A DNA stretch of 64,000 bases from Rhodoblastus sp963828185 (GTDB taxonomy: Bacteria; Pseudomonadota; Alphaproteobacteria; Rhizobiales; Beijerinckiaceae): positions 124,001-188,000 of the forward strand of contig CAWHDV010000019.1 in assembly GCA_963828185.1 (NCBI GenBank), in the 5' to 3' direction. Shown here one piece after another: positions 1 to 8,319 of the stretch (position 1 is its first letter; every line of letters begins with the position of its first letter). A program made the position numbers and the translations under genes. The notes under the pieces are model-generated. The model made no database searches, was not told where the DNA came from, and saw nothing but the letters and a program-made list of their open reading frames with translations.

Positions 1-687
1 TTCGTCGACGCCACTCACGCCATCGACCATGTCGCGCTGCCGGAACAGCGGGTGTTTTCGCCGGCCTTTCCCTCCTATAAGTCGCCCATGGCCAATTTGA
101 TGGGCCTGCGCTGGATCGCCACCGGCGTTCCGGCCGAGGAGATCGACAGGACGCTGAAGCCGGGCGACCTGCCTTTGGCCGAGCGGACCGCCGACGCCTA
201 TATTTATGAAAACAGGGACGCCTTGCCGCGCGTCCTGCTGCCGGGCCGCGCGCTGGTTGCGGATTTCGCGAAAATCATCACCTCCGGCGGCATGCCGGCC
301 ATCGATTATCGCCGGAACCTGCTGCTCGACCGCACAACCTGCGCCGCCCGCCCGCAATTGCGCTGCGCCGACGCCGCCGAAGCCGCATACCCGGCGACGT
401 CCGGCGAGGCCGGAACCGCGAAAATCCTGCGCTACGACAACACCCTGGTCGATATCGAGGCGCAGGCGCCGGCGCATGGCGGCTTTCTCGTGCTCAACGA
501 TGTCTGGCAGGACTGGCAGCACGCCTATGTCGATGGCGTCGAAGTCCCCGTTCTCAAGGCGAACCTGATGTTCCGCGCCGTGCCGCTGTCGCCCGGCCCG
601 CACCGCGTGCGCTTTCGCTTCGAGCCGATCAAGGGCTTGTTGCAGTTCTGGCCGTGGCGTCACACGAAAGCGACCCCGGCTCCTTGA
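1..687 (+). CDS. YfhO-like membrane protein, C-terminal fragment
   Basis: This reading frame is open from base 1, so only the last 228 residues of a larger protein are present. The visible part is a soluble C-terminal domain. Near the end it has the pattern typical of the YfhO membrane glycosyltransferase-like family: a line ending in W-x-x-A-Y-V-D-G-V-E-V-P, then a conserved A-N, and a final stretch of the type G-x-H-x-V-R-F-x-F-x-P. The stop overlaps no other gene. No membrane segment remains in this fragment. The family role is poorly defined (envelope glycosylation is proposed), so the assignment rests only on the C-terminal signature. Confidence 0.6.
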   Translation, partial: FVDATHAIDHVALPEQRVFSPAFPSYKSPMANLMGLRWIATGVPAEEIDRTLKPGDLPLAERTADAYIYENRDALPRVLLPGRALVADFAKIITSGGMPAIDYRRNLLLDRTTCAARPQLRCADAAEAAYPATSGEAGTAKILRYDNTLVDIEAQAPAHGGFLVLNDVWQDWQHAYVDGVEVPVLKANLMFRAVPLSPGPHRVRFRFEPIKGLLQFWPWRHTKATPAP

Positions 688-815
688 GCGCCAGGACGTG
701 TCGGCGTTGCGACGCGGGCTGTCCGAGCCTGTCGCTTTCGTTTCCCATTTGGCCCGGCCGCAACAAATTGTCCTGCCGGACGCGGTCGGCGTCGCAAATC
801 CAGCTCGTTATTATC

Positions 816-831
816 GGGCACGGCTCTTGCT
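816..831 (+). promoter_or_regulatory. putative sigma-54 (-24/-12) promoter for the FeSII gene
   Basis: The sequence GGGCAC, five bases, then TTGCT matches the sigma-54 consensus TGGCAC-N5-TTGCW. The invariant GG (817-818) and GC (829-830) are separated by exactly ten bases. It ends 53 bases before the ATG at 885. A half-fitting NifA-type site, TGT-N10-ACG at 699-714, lies about 100 bases upstream; the consensus ends in ACA, so that site is weak. Confidence 0.7.
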
Positions 832-884
832 GCCCGGAGGCGGGAGCAAACGCGGCTTCGCTTAATTCCTTCGGGAGAGGTTTC

Positions 885-1289
885 ATGGCCAATGTGACAT
901 TTTCTTCGCCGTCCCTTTCGCGCGACGTGACCGTCTATGCGGTGGCGGGCGATTGCGGCACGCTTCTTTCCCTCGCCAAGGAAAACAAGATTCCCATTCC
1001 CTTCGATTGCCAGGATGGCGAATGCGGCTCTTGCCTGGTCGAGGTTTCGGTCCTGAGCCGGAAGCCGCACGCCATCATGCTCACCGACAAGGAAAAGGAA
1101 ATGCTGAAGCAACTCGGCAAGATCTCCAAGGCGGAGGTTGTCGACGCCGAGGTCAACGACATGCCGCCGCATTTCCGTCTGGCCTGCCAGTACATCATTC
1201 GCGACGAGGACATCCTCGTGAAGTTTTCGGGCGATGAAACCGTGCCGGTCAAGCAGCAGAAGTCGAAGTCGCACGCCAGGCTCGACTAA
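885..1289 (+). CDS. FeSII (Shethna-type) [2Fe-2S] ferredoxin
   Basis: 134 residues. Cysteines 42, 47, 50 and 101 form the plant-type [2Fe-2S] pattern C-x4-C-x2-C...C, inside FDCQDGECGSC. The overall pattern follows Azotobacter FeSII: SSP near the N terminus, the A-V-A-G segment, LTDKEK, the long insertion before the last cysteine, and DEDILVKFSG. FeSII binds nitrogenase under oxygen stress and locks it in an inactive, protected complex. The ATG at 885 is chosen because GGGAGAGG lies 4 bases upstream; the frame is open further upstream without a good start. A sigma-54 promoter precedes it, which fits nitrogen-fixation control. No nif gene is in the window, so the function is inferred from similarity. 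Confidence 0.85.
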   Translation: MANVTFSSPSLSRDVTVYAVAGDCGTLLSLAKENKIPIPFDCQDGECGSCLVEVSVLSRKPHAIMLTDKEKEMLKQLGKISKAEVVDAEVNDMPPHFRLACQYIIRDEDILVKFSGDETVPVKQQKSKSHARLD

Positions 1290-1468
1290 ATCGGCGCACG
1301 GTTTCAACGGGATCGATAGATGGCGCGCGCGGGTTCTTGACGGAATCCGCGCTTTTCGCTGTGCCTGCGCAGGTCCACGTGGAGGTCCTGACTTGCCGTA
1401 GGCGGATTGGCGCCGTAAATGAGCGCTTCGAACATACGGCTGCCGATCAGCCCGCGGCAGCGTCAGCG

Positions 1469-2554
1469 ATGGAACGCATGGGGAGCGAAAACGAGGGTGA
1501 AGCCGACGTGGTAGACCTGCCGCCGGCGGAATCCGGATCAACTCCTCACCGCGAAGAAACTGATCGGGCGTTGGCCCGGCGGCGCAAGCTGTGGGCGCGC
1601 TTGGGGGCGTCGGCCAGCCTGATCCTCGTCGCCCTGGCGTTTTTTGTCCTCTCCCGCACCGTGGCCCATCTCGACATCGGCCAGTTGCGCGCGGCCCTCG
1701 CCGCGACGTCCAGGCGCCAGATCGCCCTCGGCCTGCTGTTCACCGCGCTGTCTTACCTGATGCTGACGGGCTATGACGCTTTGGCCCTGCATCAGCTGAA
1801 GCTGCGCGTGCCCTACCGCACCACGGCGCTCGGCTCGTTCGCCTCCTATGCCGTGTCCTTCACGCTGGGGTTTCCGATCTTCACCGGCGGCACGGTGCGC
1901 TACTGGATCTATTCGCGCGCCGGCGTGCGTCCGGGCAAGATCGCCAGCCTGACCGTCGTCGCCGGCGTGACCTTCTGGCTCGGCATGGCCGTGGTCATCG
2001 GCACGGGCCTGCTGGTCGAGGCGAAGCCCCTGGCCGAGATCAACCATTTTGCCGTCAACCTTAACCGGCTGATCGGCCTGGGCGTGCTGGCGGCGATTTT
2101 CTTCTACCTTTACTGGGTGTCAATGCGGCCGCGCCGCGCCCGCTGGCAGGGGCTGCATCTGGAATTGCCGGGCTTTGGCCTGTCGCTCGGCCAGATATCG
2201 CTCGGGGTCATGGACCTGTGCAGCGCCGCAGGCGTGCTTTACGCGCTGCTGCCGAGCCACGAGGGCCTGGATTTCTTCACTTTCGCCTCGGTCTATGTGT
2301 TTGCCTGCCTCCTGGGCATCGTCAGCCACGCGCCGGGCGGCATTGGCGTTTTCGAGGCGACCATGCTGAAGGTCCTGCCGTCGCCGTCGCAGGAAAGCTT
2401 GCTCGCCTCGCTGCTGATGTTCCGTATTCTTTATTATGTCATACCCTTCGTGTTGGCTCTGGCCCTGCTCGGCGCGAACGAGGGCGGCCGCCGTTGGGAC
2501 GCGCTGCGCGAAACGATGAACCGGGCGCAGGCGGACGGCGACGGCGACGCCTGA
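1469..2554 (+). CDS. integral membrane protein, lysylphosphatidylglycerol synthase TM-domain family (UPF0104)
   Basis: About 361 residues. A charged cytoplasmic leader is followed by a long hydrophobic core with some seven or eight membrane segments. The family signature is seen in the G-x-P-I-F-T-G-G-T-V-R-Y segment and the late S-H-A-P-G-G-I-G-V-F-E motif. This matches the transmembrane flippase-like domain of LPG synthases and relatives, without the soluble transferase domain. Substrate unknown. The start is uncertain: ATG at 1469 or 1478 are both possible, and the frame also opens from a TTG at 1337. It ends 39 bases before phoR, with no sign that the two work together. Confidence 0.7.
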   Translation: MERMGSENEGEADVVDLPPAESGSTPHREETDRALARRRKLWARLGASASLILVALAFFVLSRTVAHLDIGQLRAALAATSRRQIALGLLFTALSYLMLTGYDALALHQLKLRVPYRTTALGSFASYAVSFTLGFPIFTGGTVRYWIYSRAGVRPGKIASLTVVAGVTFWLGMAVVIGTGLLVEAKPLAEINHFAVNLNRLIGLGVLAAIFFYLYWVSMRPRRARWQGLHLELPGFGLSLGQISLGVMDLCSAAGVLYALLPSHEGLDFFTFASVYVFACLLGIVSHAPGGIGVFEATMLKVLPSPSQESLLASLLMFRILYYVIPFVLALALLGANEGGRRWDALRETMNRAQADGDGDA

Positions 2555-2593
2555 TCGGCGGGTCGGCGCGAAAAAATTGGATTTCCACGCGAC

Positions 2594-3646
2594 ATGAACG
2601 AAACGATTGACGCCGCCGGCGATCTGGTCGCCAGCCTGATCGAGGCCATGCCGGAACCGACGCTCGTGGTCAGCGCCTCGGTGCGGCTCGTCGCCGCCAA
2701 TGCGCCCGCGCGGGCGCTGTTTCCCAATTTGCGCTTGCAGGCGCCGCTCGGCTCGAGCCTCCGCGCCGTCGACCTGCACGACGCCATTTCGCGCGTGCTG
2801 GGTTCGGGCGAGGCGGAAAACATCTCCTGGCTCGATCGCGTGCCGGTCGAGAGGCTGTTTCAGATCCACGTCGCGGCCTTCCATGTCGGGGGAACGTCGC
2901 GCTTTGTCGCACTGACCCTGCACGACGCCACCGAATCGCGCCGGCTCGAGCAGATGCGGGTCGATTTCGTCGCCAACGCCAGCCACGAATTGCGCACGCC
3001 GCTCGCCTCGCTGCTCGGCTTCATCGAAACCCTGCAGGGACCGGCCAAGGGCGATGCGGCGGCGCGCGAAAGATTCCTGGCCATCATGCTGGAACAGGCC
3101 CGCCGCATGGCGCGCCTCGTCGACGATCTCCTGTCGCTGTCGCGTATCGAGCAGACCTTGCATTTGCTGCCGCGCGCCGCCGTCGATTTTACCGCGCTGG
3201 TGCGCCATGTGCGCGACGCGCTGACGCCGCTCGCCCAGGATAGTCGCGTGACGCTGCAACTCGTGGGAGAGCCGGCGATGGTGCGCGGCGATCGCGACGA
3301 ACTGGTGCGGGTGGCCGAAAACCTGATCGAGAACGCCATCAAATACAGCGCGCCGGACAAGGGCGAGGCCGACCGCAATGTGTGGATCGACGTTTCCGCC
3401 CGCGAGAAGCTGGGCGTGCTGGCGGTGCGCGACGAGGGGCCGGGCATTGCGCCTGAAAACATTCCGCGCCTGACCGAGCGCTTTTACCGCGTCGATGTCG
3501 GGCAAAGCCGCGCCAAGGGCGGCACCGGCCTGGGCCTGGCTTTGGTGAAACATATTTTAGCCCGTCATCGCGGCCGCCTGGGAATCCAGTCGGAGCTTGG
3601 GCGTGGCGCTGCCTTCACCGCCTATGTGCCGCTTTACGAACCGTAA
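2594..3646 (+). CDS. phoR: phosphate regulon sensor histidine kinase PhoR
   Basis: 350 residues. An N-terminal PAS-like region (about 10-115) is followed by a HisKA domain with the H box NASHELRTPL (phospho-accepting His131) and a HATPase domain with N box (Asn247), D-E-G-P-G-I (280-285) and TGLGLA (311-316). There is no membrane segment in this start choice, as in several alphaproteobacterial PhoR proteins, so signalling probably comes through the Pst/PhoU complex. It heads the cluster phoR-pstSCAB-phoU-phoB and should phosphorylate PhoB, encoded 4.7 kb downstream, at low phosphate. A Pho box lies between it and pstS. Confidence 0.93.
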   Translation: MNETIDAAGDLVASLIEAMPEPTLVVSASVRLVAANAPARALFPNLRLQAPLGSSLRAVDLHDAISRVLGSGEAENISWLDRVPVERLFQIHVAAFHVGGTSRFVALTLHDATESRRLEQMRVDFVANASHELRTPLASLLGFIETLQGPAKGDAAARERFLAIMLEQARRMARLVDDLLSLSRIEQTLHLLPRAAVDFTALVRHVRDALTPLAQDSRVTLQLVGEPAMVRGDRDELVRVAENLIENAIKYSAPDKGEADRNVWIDVSAREKLGVLAVRDEGPGIAPENIPRLTERFYRVDVGQSRAKGGTGLGLALVKHILARHRGRLGIQSELGRGAAFTAYVPLYEP

Positions 3647-3657
3647 GCGGCCGGTTT

Positions 3658-3690
3658 TTGTCATCTGCTTGTCATTTAGCCGTCTTAAAT
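3658..3690 (+). promoter_or_regulatory. Pho box upstream of pstS
   Basis: Two direct copies of TTGTCAT (3658-3664 and 3669-3675) are spaced 11 bases apart, followed in phase by a degenerate third unit CCGTCTT (3680-3686). This is the standard PhoB binding arrangement (CTGTCAT repeats with 4-base AT-rich spacers). It lies about 125 bases upstream of the pstS start, so low phosphate should switch on pstSCAB-phoU-phoB from here. Confidence 0.8.
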
Positions 3691-3813
3691 GACGCAGGCG
3701 CATCAGCGCATTCCTTGCGGCGGCGTCTCGCCACCGCGCAATCGCCGGGTGCGGCCCCTCACTAGCGGATGGGCTGGATGTCGGCGAAGATTTAACCTCT
3801 GAAGAGGTCTCGC

Positions 3814-4860
3814 ATGTCGAAAACTTTTCTGCGCACCGCTCTCGTGGCGGCTCTCGTCGGCGCCGGCACGGCCGCCTACGCCTTTGATATTTCGGGCGCC
3901 GGCGCCACCTTCCCCTATCCGATCTATTCCAAATGGGCGGACAGCTTCAAGAAGGAGACCGGCAACGGCCTGAACTACCAGTCCATCGGCTCGGGCGGCG
4001 GCATCAAGCAGATCGAGGCCAACACCGTGACCTTCGGCGCCAGCGACGCGCCGCTGACCGCCGAAGTCCTGGCGAAGAACGGCCTGGTGCAATGGCCGAT
4101 GGTGATGGGCGGCATCGTGCCGGTCGTCAACCTTGCTGGCGTCAAGCCCGGCGAACTGGTGATCGACGGCCCGACGCTGGCGAAGATCTTCCTCGGCGAC
4201 ATCAAGACCTGGAACGATCCCGCCCTCGTCAAGCTGAACCCCAACGTCAAGCTGCCTGGCGTGGCCATCGCCGTCGTCCATCGTTCGGACGGCTCGGGCA
4301 CCACCTTCAATTACACCAATTACCTGGCCAAGGTGTCCGCCGACTGGAAGTCGAAGGTCGGCTCCGCCACGGCGGTGGAATGGCCGGTGGGTCTCGCCGC
4401 CAAGGGCAATGAAGGCGTCGCCAACACGGTCGGCAACACCGCCGGCTCGATCGGCTATGTCGAATATGCCTACGCCATGCAGAACAAGATGACCTTCATG
4501 GACATGGTCAACCACGACGGCAAGAAAGTCGCGCCGGAAACCGCGACCTTCCAGTCCGCCGCCGCCAACGCCGACTGGGCGCATGCGCCGGGCTTCTACC
4601 AGATCCTGACCGACCAGCCGGGCGCGAAATCCTGGCCGATCACCGCCTCGACCTTCATCCTGATGCACAAGCAGCCGCAGGACCCCAAGGCCGCCGGCGA
4701 AGCGCTGAAGTTCTTCTCCTGGGCCTACGCCAACGGCGACAAGCAGGCCGAGGCGCTCGACTACATCCCCATGCCGGCCAATGTCGTGTCCCTGGTCAAG
4801 AAGACCTGGGCCGCCGACATCAAGACGGCTGACGGCAAGGTCGTTTTCGACGCCAAGTAA
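3814..4860 (+). CDS. pstS: phosphate ABC transporter substrate-binding protein PstS
   Basis: 348 residues with a Sec signal peptide of about 23 residues ending A-Y-A. The mature protein starts with the PstS hallmark I-S-G-A-G-A-T-F-P-Y-P and carries the phosphate-binding S-I-G-S-G-G-G and H-R-S-D-G-S-G-T-T segments. It is the periplasmic phosphate receptor of the Pst importer. GAAGAGG upstream of the ATG supports the start. A GC-rich stem-loop separates it from pstC, which usually keeps the level of the binding protein above that of the membrane parts. Confidence 0.97.
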   Translation: MSKTFLRTALVAALVGAGTAAYAFDISGAGATFPYPIYSKWADSFKKETGNGLNYQSIGSGGGIKQIEANTVTFGASDAPLTAEVLAKNGLVQWPMVMGGIVPVVNLAGVKPGELVIDGPTLAKIFLGDIKTWNDPALVKLNPNVKLPGVAIAVVHRSDGSGTTFNYTNYLAKVSADWKSKVGSATAVEWPVGLAAKGNEGVANTVGNTAGSIGYVEYAYAMQNKMTFMDMVNHDGKKVAPETATFQSAAANADWAHAPGFYQILTDQPGAKSWPITASTFILMHKQPQDPKAAGEALKFFSWAYANGDKQAEALDYIPMPANVVSLVKKTWAADIKTADGKVVFDAK

Positions 4861-4876
4861 GCGTCATCGAAATGCG

Positions 4877-4897
4877 GGCCGGGGCGACCCCCCGGCC
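4877..4897 (+). promoter_or_regulatory. stem-loop between pstS and pstC
   Basis: An 8-bp perfect stem, GGCCGGGG (4877-4884) pairing with CCCCGGCC (4890-4897), followed by a short U-rich run (TGTTTCTGG). It sits in the 63-base pstS-pstC gap. Probably a partial terminator or an mRNA stabiliser of the pstS segment rather than a complete stop, as the operon continues. Confidence 0.55.
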
Positions 4898-4923
4898 TGT
4901 TTCTGGTATTTGAGAGGTAAGTC

Positions 4924-5919
4924 ATGGCGGAGGCGCTCGTGAGTTCCGTGGCGGCAAAGGCGACGCAAAGCGATATTCGCGAAAAAGTGCTTCGCCGGTT
5001 CGAAATTGGTGATTCCGCCTTCCGCGTCATCACGCAGGCCGCCGCGATCACCGTGCTGCTGTTGCTCGGCGGCGTCATCGTTTCGCTGGTCTATGGCGCG
5101 GCGCCCGCGCTGAAGCAGTTCGGCTTCGGTTTTCTCGCTTCCGAATCCTGGAACCCGGTCACCGAGAAATTCGGCGCTCTGGCCGCCATCTACGGCACGC
5201 TCGTCACCTCGATCATCGCCCTCGCCCTCGCCGTGCCGATCGGCCTGGGCATCGCCGTATTCCTGACCGAGCTGTGCCCGCACAACCTGCGCCGCCCGAT
5301 CGGCATCGCCGTCGAACTTCTGGCCGGCATTCCCTCGATCATCTACGGCATCTGGGGCATGTTCATCCTCGCCCCCTTCCTGCAGGCGCATATCGAGCCG
5401 GCGATCATCGCTGCCTTCGCCGGCATTCCCGGCCTGTCCGCTGTCTTCGCCGGTCCGCCCTACGGCATCGGCATCGCCACCGCCGGCCTGATCCTGGCGA
5501 TCATGATCCTGCCGCTGATCAGCTCGATTTCGCGCGACGTGTTCGACACGGTTCCTCCCGTGCTCAAGGAAGCGGCGTTCGGCATCGGCTGCACCCGCTG
5601 GGAAGTGATGCGCAGCATCGTCGCGCCCTACACCGGCGTCGGCCTGATGGGCGGCGTCATGCTGGCGCTCGGCCGCGCGCTCGGCGAAACCATGGCGGTC
5701 ACTTTCGTCATCGGCAACGCGCACAAGATCACGCCGTCGATCCTCGGTCCGGGCACCACCATTTCCGCGACCATCGCCAATGAATTCACCGAAGCCGACG
5801 GCGCGCTCTACACTTCCTCGCTGATCGCGCTCGGCCTCGTCCTGTTCGTCATCACCTTCATCGTGCTGGCGATCTCGCGCTACATGCTGATGCGCATCGA
5901 GCAGAAGGGAGCGCGCTGA
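4924..5919 (+). CDS. pstC: phosphate ABC transporter permease PstC
   Basis: 331 residues with about six membrane helices after a cytoplasmic leader of some 40 residues. The ABC permease EAA-like loop is visible as L-K-E-A-A-F-G-I-G-C-T-R-W-E-V. G-x-A-V-F-L-T-E-L-C-P and E-L-L-A-G-I-P-S-I-I-Y-G are typical of PstC. It forms the membrane channel with PstA. The start has a GAGAGG sequence just upstream. Its stop is followed by the pstA start after one base, so the two are translationally coupled. Confidence 0.95.
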   Translation: MAEALVSSVAAKATQSDIREKVLRRFEIGDSAFRVITQAAAITVLLLLGGVIVSLVYGAAPALKQFGFGFLASESWNPVTEKFGALAAIYGTLVTSIIALALAVPIGLGIAVFLTELCPHNLRRPIGIAVELLAGIPSIIYGIWGMFILAPFLQAHIEPAIIAAFAGIPGLSAVFAGPPYGIGIATAGLILAIMILPLISSISRDVFDTVPPVLKEAAFGIGCTRWEVMRSIVAPYTGVGLMGGVMLALGRALGETMAVTFVIGNAHKITPSILGPGTTISATIANEFTEADGALYTSSLIALGLVLFVITFIVLAISRYMLMRIEQKGAR

Positions 5920-5920
5920 C

Positions 5921-6763
5921 ATGGCGACTTTGCAAGCCACCCGCAAACTGCGCTCTTCGATCGCCATGGGCCTTTGCGTCACCTCGGCGGGCGTCGGCCT
6001 TTTCGCGCTGGCCTTGATCCTCGGGGCGCTGTTGTGGAGCGGCTTTTCCCACCTCTCGCCAGCCGTATTCACCCAGATGACGCCGCCGCCGGGCTCCGCC
6101 GGCGGATTGCTCAACGCCATCTATGGCTCGCTGGTGATGACCTTCATCGGCGTGGCGATCGGCGCGCCGCTCGGCCTGCTGGCGGGAACCTACATGGCCG
6201 AATACGGACGCAAGACCAGACTGGCCTCGGTGGTGCGTTTCATCAACGACATCCTGCTGTCGGCGCCCTCCATCGTCATCGGCCTGTTCGTCTATGAGAT
6301 CACCGTCGTGCCGATGGGCCATTTCTCCGCCTTCGCGGGCTCCCTTTCGCTGGCGCTGCTTGTCGTGCCAGTGGTCGTCCGCACCACCGAGGACATGCTC
6401 AATCTGGTGCCGGGCACCTTGCGCGAAGCGGCTTCGGCGCTCGGCCTGCCGCGTTCCCTGGTCATCCGCCATGTCGCCTACAAGGCGGCGCGGTCGGGCC
6501 TGATCACCGGCCTGCTGCTGGCGGTGGCGCGCGTGTCGGGCGAAACCGCGCCGCTGCTGTTCACCGCGCTCAATAATCAATTCTGGAGCACCAATTTCAA
6601 CGCGCCGATGGCCAGCCTTCCGGTGGTCATCTTCCAGTTCGCCCTGTCGCCTTACAAGGAATGGCAGGATCTCGCCTGGGTCGGCGCGCTGATCATCACC
6701 ATGGCCGTCCTCGCCCTGTCGATTTCGGCGCGTATCCTCGGCGCGCAAAGGATCTCCAAATGA
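5921..6763 (+). CDS. pstA: phosphate ABC transporter permease PstA
   Basis: 280 residues with six predicted membrane segments. It shows the PstA pattern G-G-L-L-N-A-I-Y-G-S-L near residue 65, a Y-M-A-E-Y segment, and the ABC permease loop L-R-E-A-A-S-A-L-G-L-P. It pairs with PstC to form the phosphate channel in the inner membrane. The last codon overlaps the pstB start (ATGA at 6760-6763), which places it firmly in the pst operon. Confidence 0.95.
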   Translation: MATLQATRKLRSSIAMGLCVTSAGVGLFALALILGALLWSGFSHLSPAVFTQMTPPPGSAGGLLNAIYGSLVMTFIGVAIGAPLGLLAGTYMAEYGRKTRLASVVRFINDILLSAPSIVIGLFVYEITVVPMGHFSAFAGSLSLALLVVPVVVRTTEDMLNLVPGTLREAASALGLPRSLVIRHVAYKAARSGLITGLLLAVARVSGETAPLLFTALNNQFWSTNFNAPMASLPVVIFQFALSPYKEWQDLAWVGALIITMAVLALSISARILGAQRISK

Positions 6764-7560
6764 CCAACGTTACATCGGACGCGACAGCGATTCCGCGCGA
6801 AAAACTCTCGACCAAGATGTCGGTGAAGAACCTGGAATTCTTCTACGGCGACTCGCGGGCGCTGAAGTCGGTCAACCTGCCGCTCTACACCAACCAGGTG
6901 ACGGCGCTGATCGGCCCCTCCGGCTGCGGCAAGTCGACCCTGCTGCGCGTGCTCAACCGCATGTACGATCTCTATCCCGGCCAGCGCGCGACCGGCGAGG
7001 TGCTGCTCGACGGCCAGAATATCCTGGCGCCGGGCCAGGACCTGAACGCCCTGCGCGCGCGCGTCGGCATGGTGTTCCAGAAGCCGACGCCTTTTCCGAT
7101 GTCGATCTACGAGAACATCGCCTTCGGCGTGCGTCTCTACGAGAAGCTTGGCAAGGCCGACATGGACGCGCGCGTCGAAAAGGCTTTGCGCGGCGCGGCG
7201 ATCTGGGAAGAAGTCAAGGACAAGCTGCAGGCCAGCGGCCTCAGCCTGTCGGGCGGCCAGCAGCAGCGCCTGTGCATCGCCCGCACCGTGGCGATCCAGC
7301 CGGAAGTCATACTGTTCGACGAGCCGGCCTCCGCGCTCGATCCGATCTCCACCGCCAAGGTGGAGGAGTTGATCGACGAATTGCGCAACGAATACACCAT
7401 CGCCATCGTCACCCACAACATGCAGCAGGCGGTGCGCGTGTCGCAATATACCGCCTTCATGTATCTCGGCGAACTGGTCGAATACGGCGTCACCGACCAG
7501 GTGTTCACCACGCCGGTCGAACGCCGCACCCAGGATTACATCACCGGCCGCTTCGGCTGA
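6760..7560 (+). CDS. pstB: phosphate ABC transporter ATP-binding protein PstB
   Basis: 266 residues. Walker A is GPSGCGKST, the Q loop lies in V-F-Q-K-P-T-P-F-P, the ABC signature is LSGGQQQRLCIAR, and Walker B is ILFDEPASALDP followed by the switch histidine in VTHNMQQA. P-T-P-F-P-M-S is typical of PstB. The ATG at 6760 overlaps the pstA stop; a longer in-frame opening upstream lies inside pstA and is not used. It energises phosphate import and with PhoU relays phosphate status to PhoR. Confidence 0.97.
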   Translation: MTNVTSDATAIPREKLSTKMSVKNLEFFYGDSRALKSVNLPLYTNQVTALIGPSGCGKSTLLRVLNRMYDLYPGQRATGEVLLDGQNILAPGQDLNALRARVGMVFQKPTPFPMSIYENIAFGVRLYEKLGKADMDARVEKALRGAAIWEEVKDKLQASGLSLSGGQQQRLCIARTVAIQPEVILFDEPASALDPISTAKVEELIDELRNEYTIAIVTHNMQQAVRVSQYTAFMYLGELVEYGVTDQVFTTPVERRTQDYITGRFG

Positions 7561-7599
7561 TCGCCGGTAACGGGAAATTCTCATCAGGAATTGCGCAAA

Positions 7600-8298
7600 A
7601 TGGTCGATCACACCGTCAAATCCTATGATGCCGAACTCGAATCTCTCGACCGCTTCATCGCGGAAATGGGCGGCATCGCCGAAAAAATGCTGGCCGACGC
7701 CATGGACGCCCTGGGCGGCATGAACGCCGAACTGGCGCAAAAGGTCATCGCCGCCGATCCCCGCCTCGACGCGCTGCAACGCAACGTCGAGGAATACGCC
7801 GTGCGCACCATCGCGCGGCGGCAGCCGCTCGCCGTCGACTTGCGCGAGATCATCGGCGCCATCCGCATCTCCGCCGACATCGAGCGGATCGGCGACCTGG
7901 CGAAGAACATCGCCAAGCGCGCCGCGAAAATCGCTGGCGAAGCACGCATTCCGCGCGCCGTCGTCGGCCTGAAGTCGATGCACGAAGTCGCCGCGATGCA
8001 GTTGAACGACGTGCTCGACGCCTATGCGCAGCGCGATCCCGAGCGCGCCAAGGCAGTGTGGCGGCACGACGTCGAACTCGACTCGCTCGAAGACTCGGTG
8101 TTCCGCGATCTCCTCACCTTCATGATGGAAGACCCGCGCAACATCACCTTCTGCACCCATCTGCTGTTCTGTTCGAAGAACCTCGAACGGGTCGGCGACC
8201 ACACGACCAATATCGCCGAGACCGTCGTCTATATCGTAACGGGAGAGTCCCTTCCGATCGAACGGCCGCGCGGCGTCGACTCCGCAAATTTGCCGTAA
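7600..8298 (+). CDS. phoU: phosphate transport regulator PhoU
   Basis: 232 residues, all-helical, made of two related three-helix halves. The metal-binding-type E/DxxxD signatures are seen as S-A-D-I-E-R-I-G-D-L-A-K-N in the first half and L-E-R-V-G-D-H-T-T-N-I-A-E in the second. PhoU links the Pst transporter to PhoR and represses the Pho regulon at high phosphate. ATG 7600 is preferred over the TTG at 7591 because AGGAA (7586-7590) is 9 bases upstream of it. Confidence 0.95.
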   Translation: MVDHTVKSYDAELESLDRFIAEMGGIAEKMLADAMDALGGMNAELAQKVIAADPRLDALQRNVEEYAVRTIARRQPLAVDLREIIGAIRISADIERIGDLAKNIAKRAAKIAGEARIPRAVVGLKSMHEVAAMQLNDVLDAYAQRDPERAKAVWRHDVELDSLEDSVFRDLLTFMMEDPRNITFCTHLLFCSKNLERVGDHTTNIAETVVYIVTGESLPIERPRGVDSANLP

Positions 8299-8319
8299 CC
8301 CCAGGGACTTTTGGATCTC

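Noticed and set aside
699..714. NifA upstream activator site for the FeSII gene
   Set aside because: TGT-N10-ACG differs from TGT-N10-ACA at one of six fixed bases; such matches are frequent by chance, so it is mentioned only as weak support.
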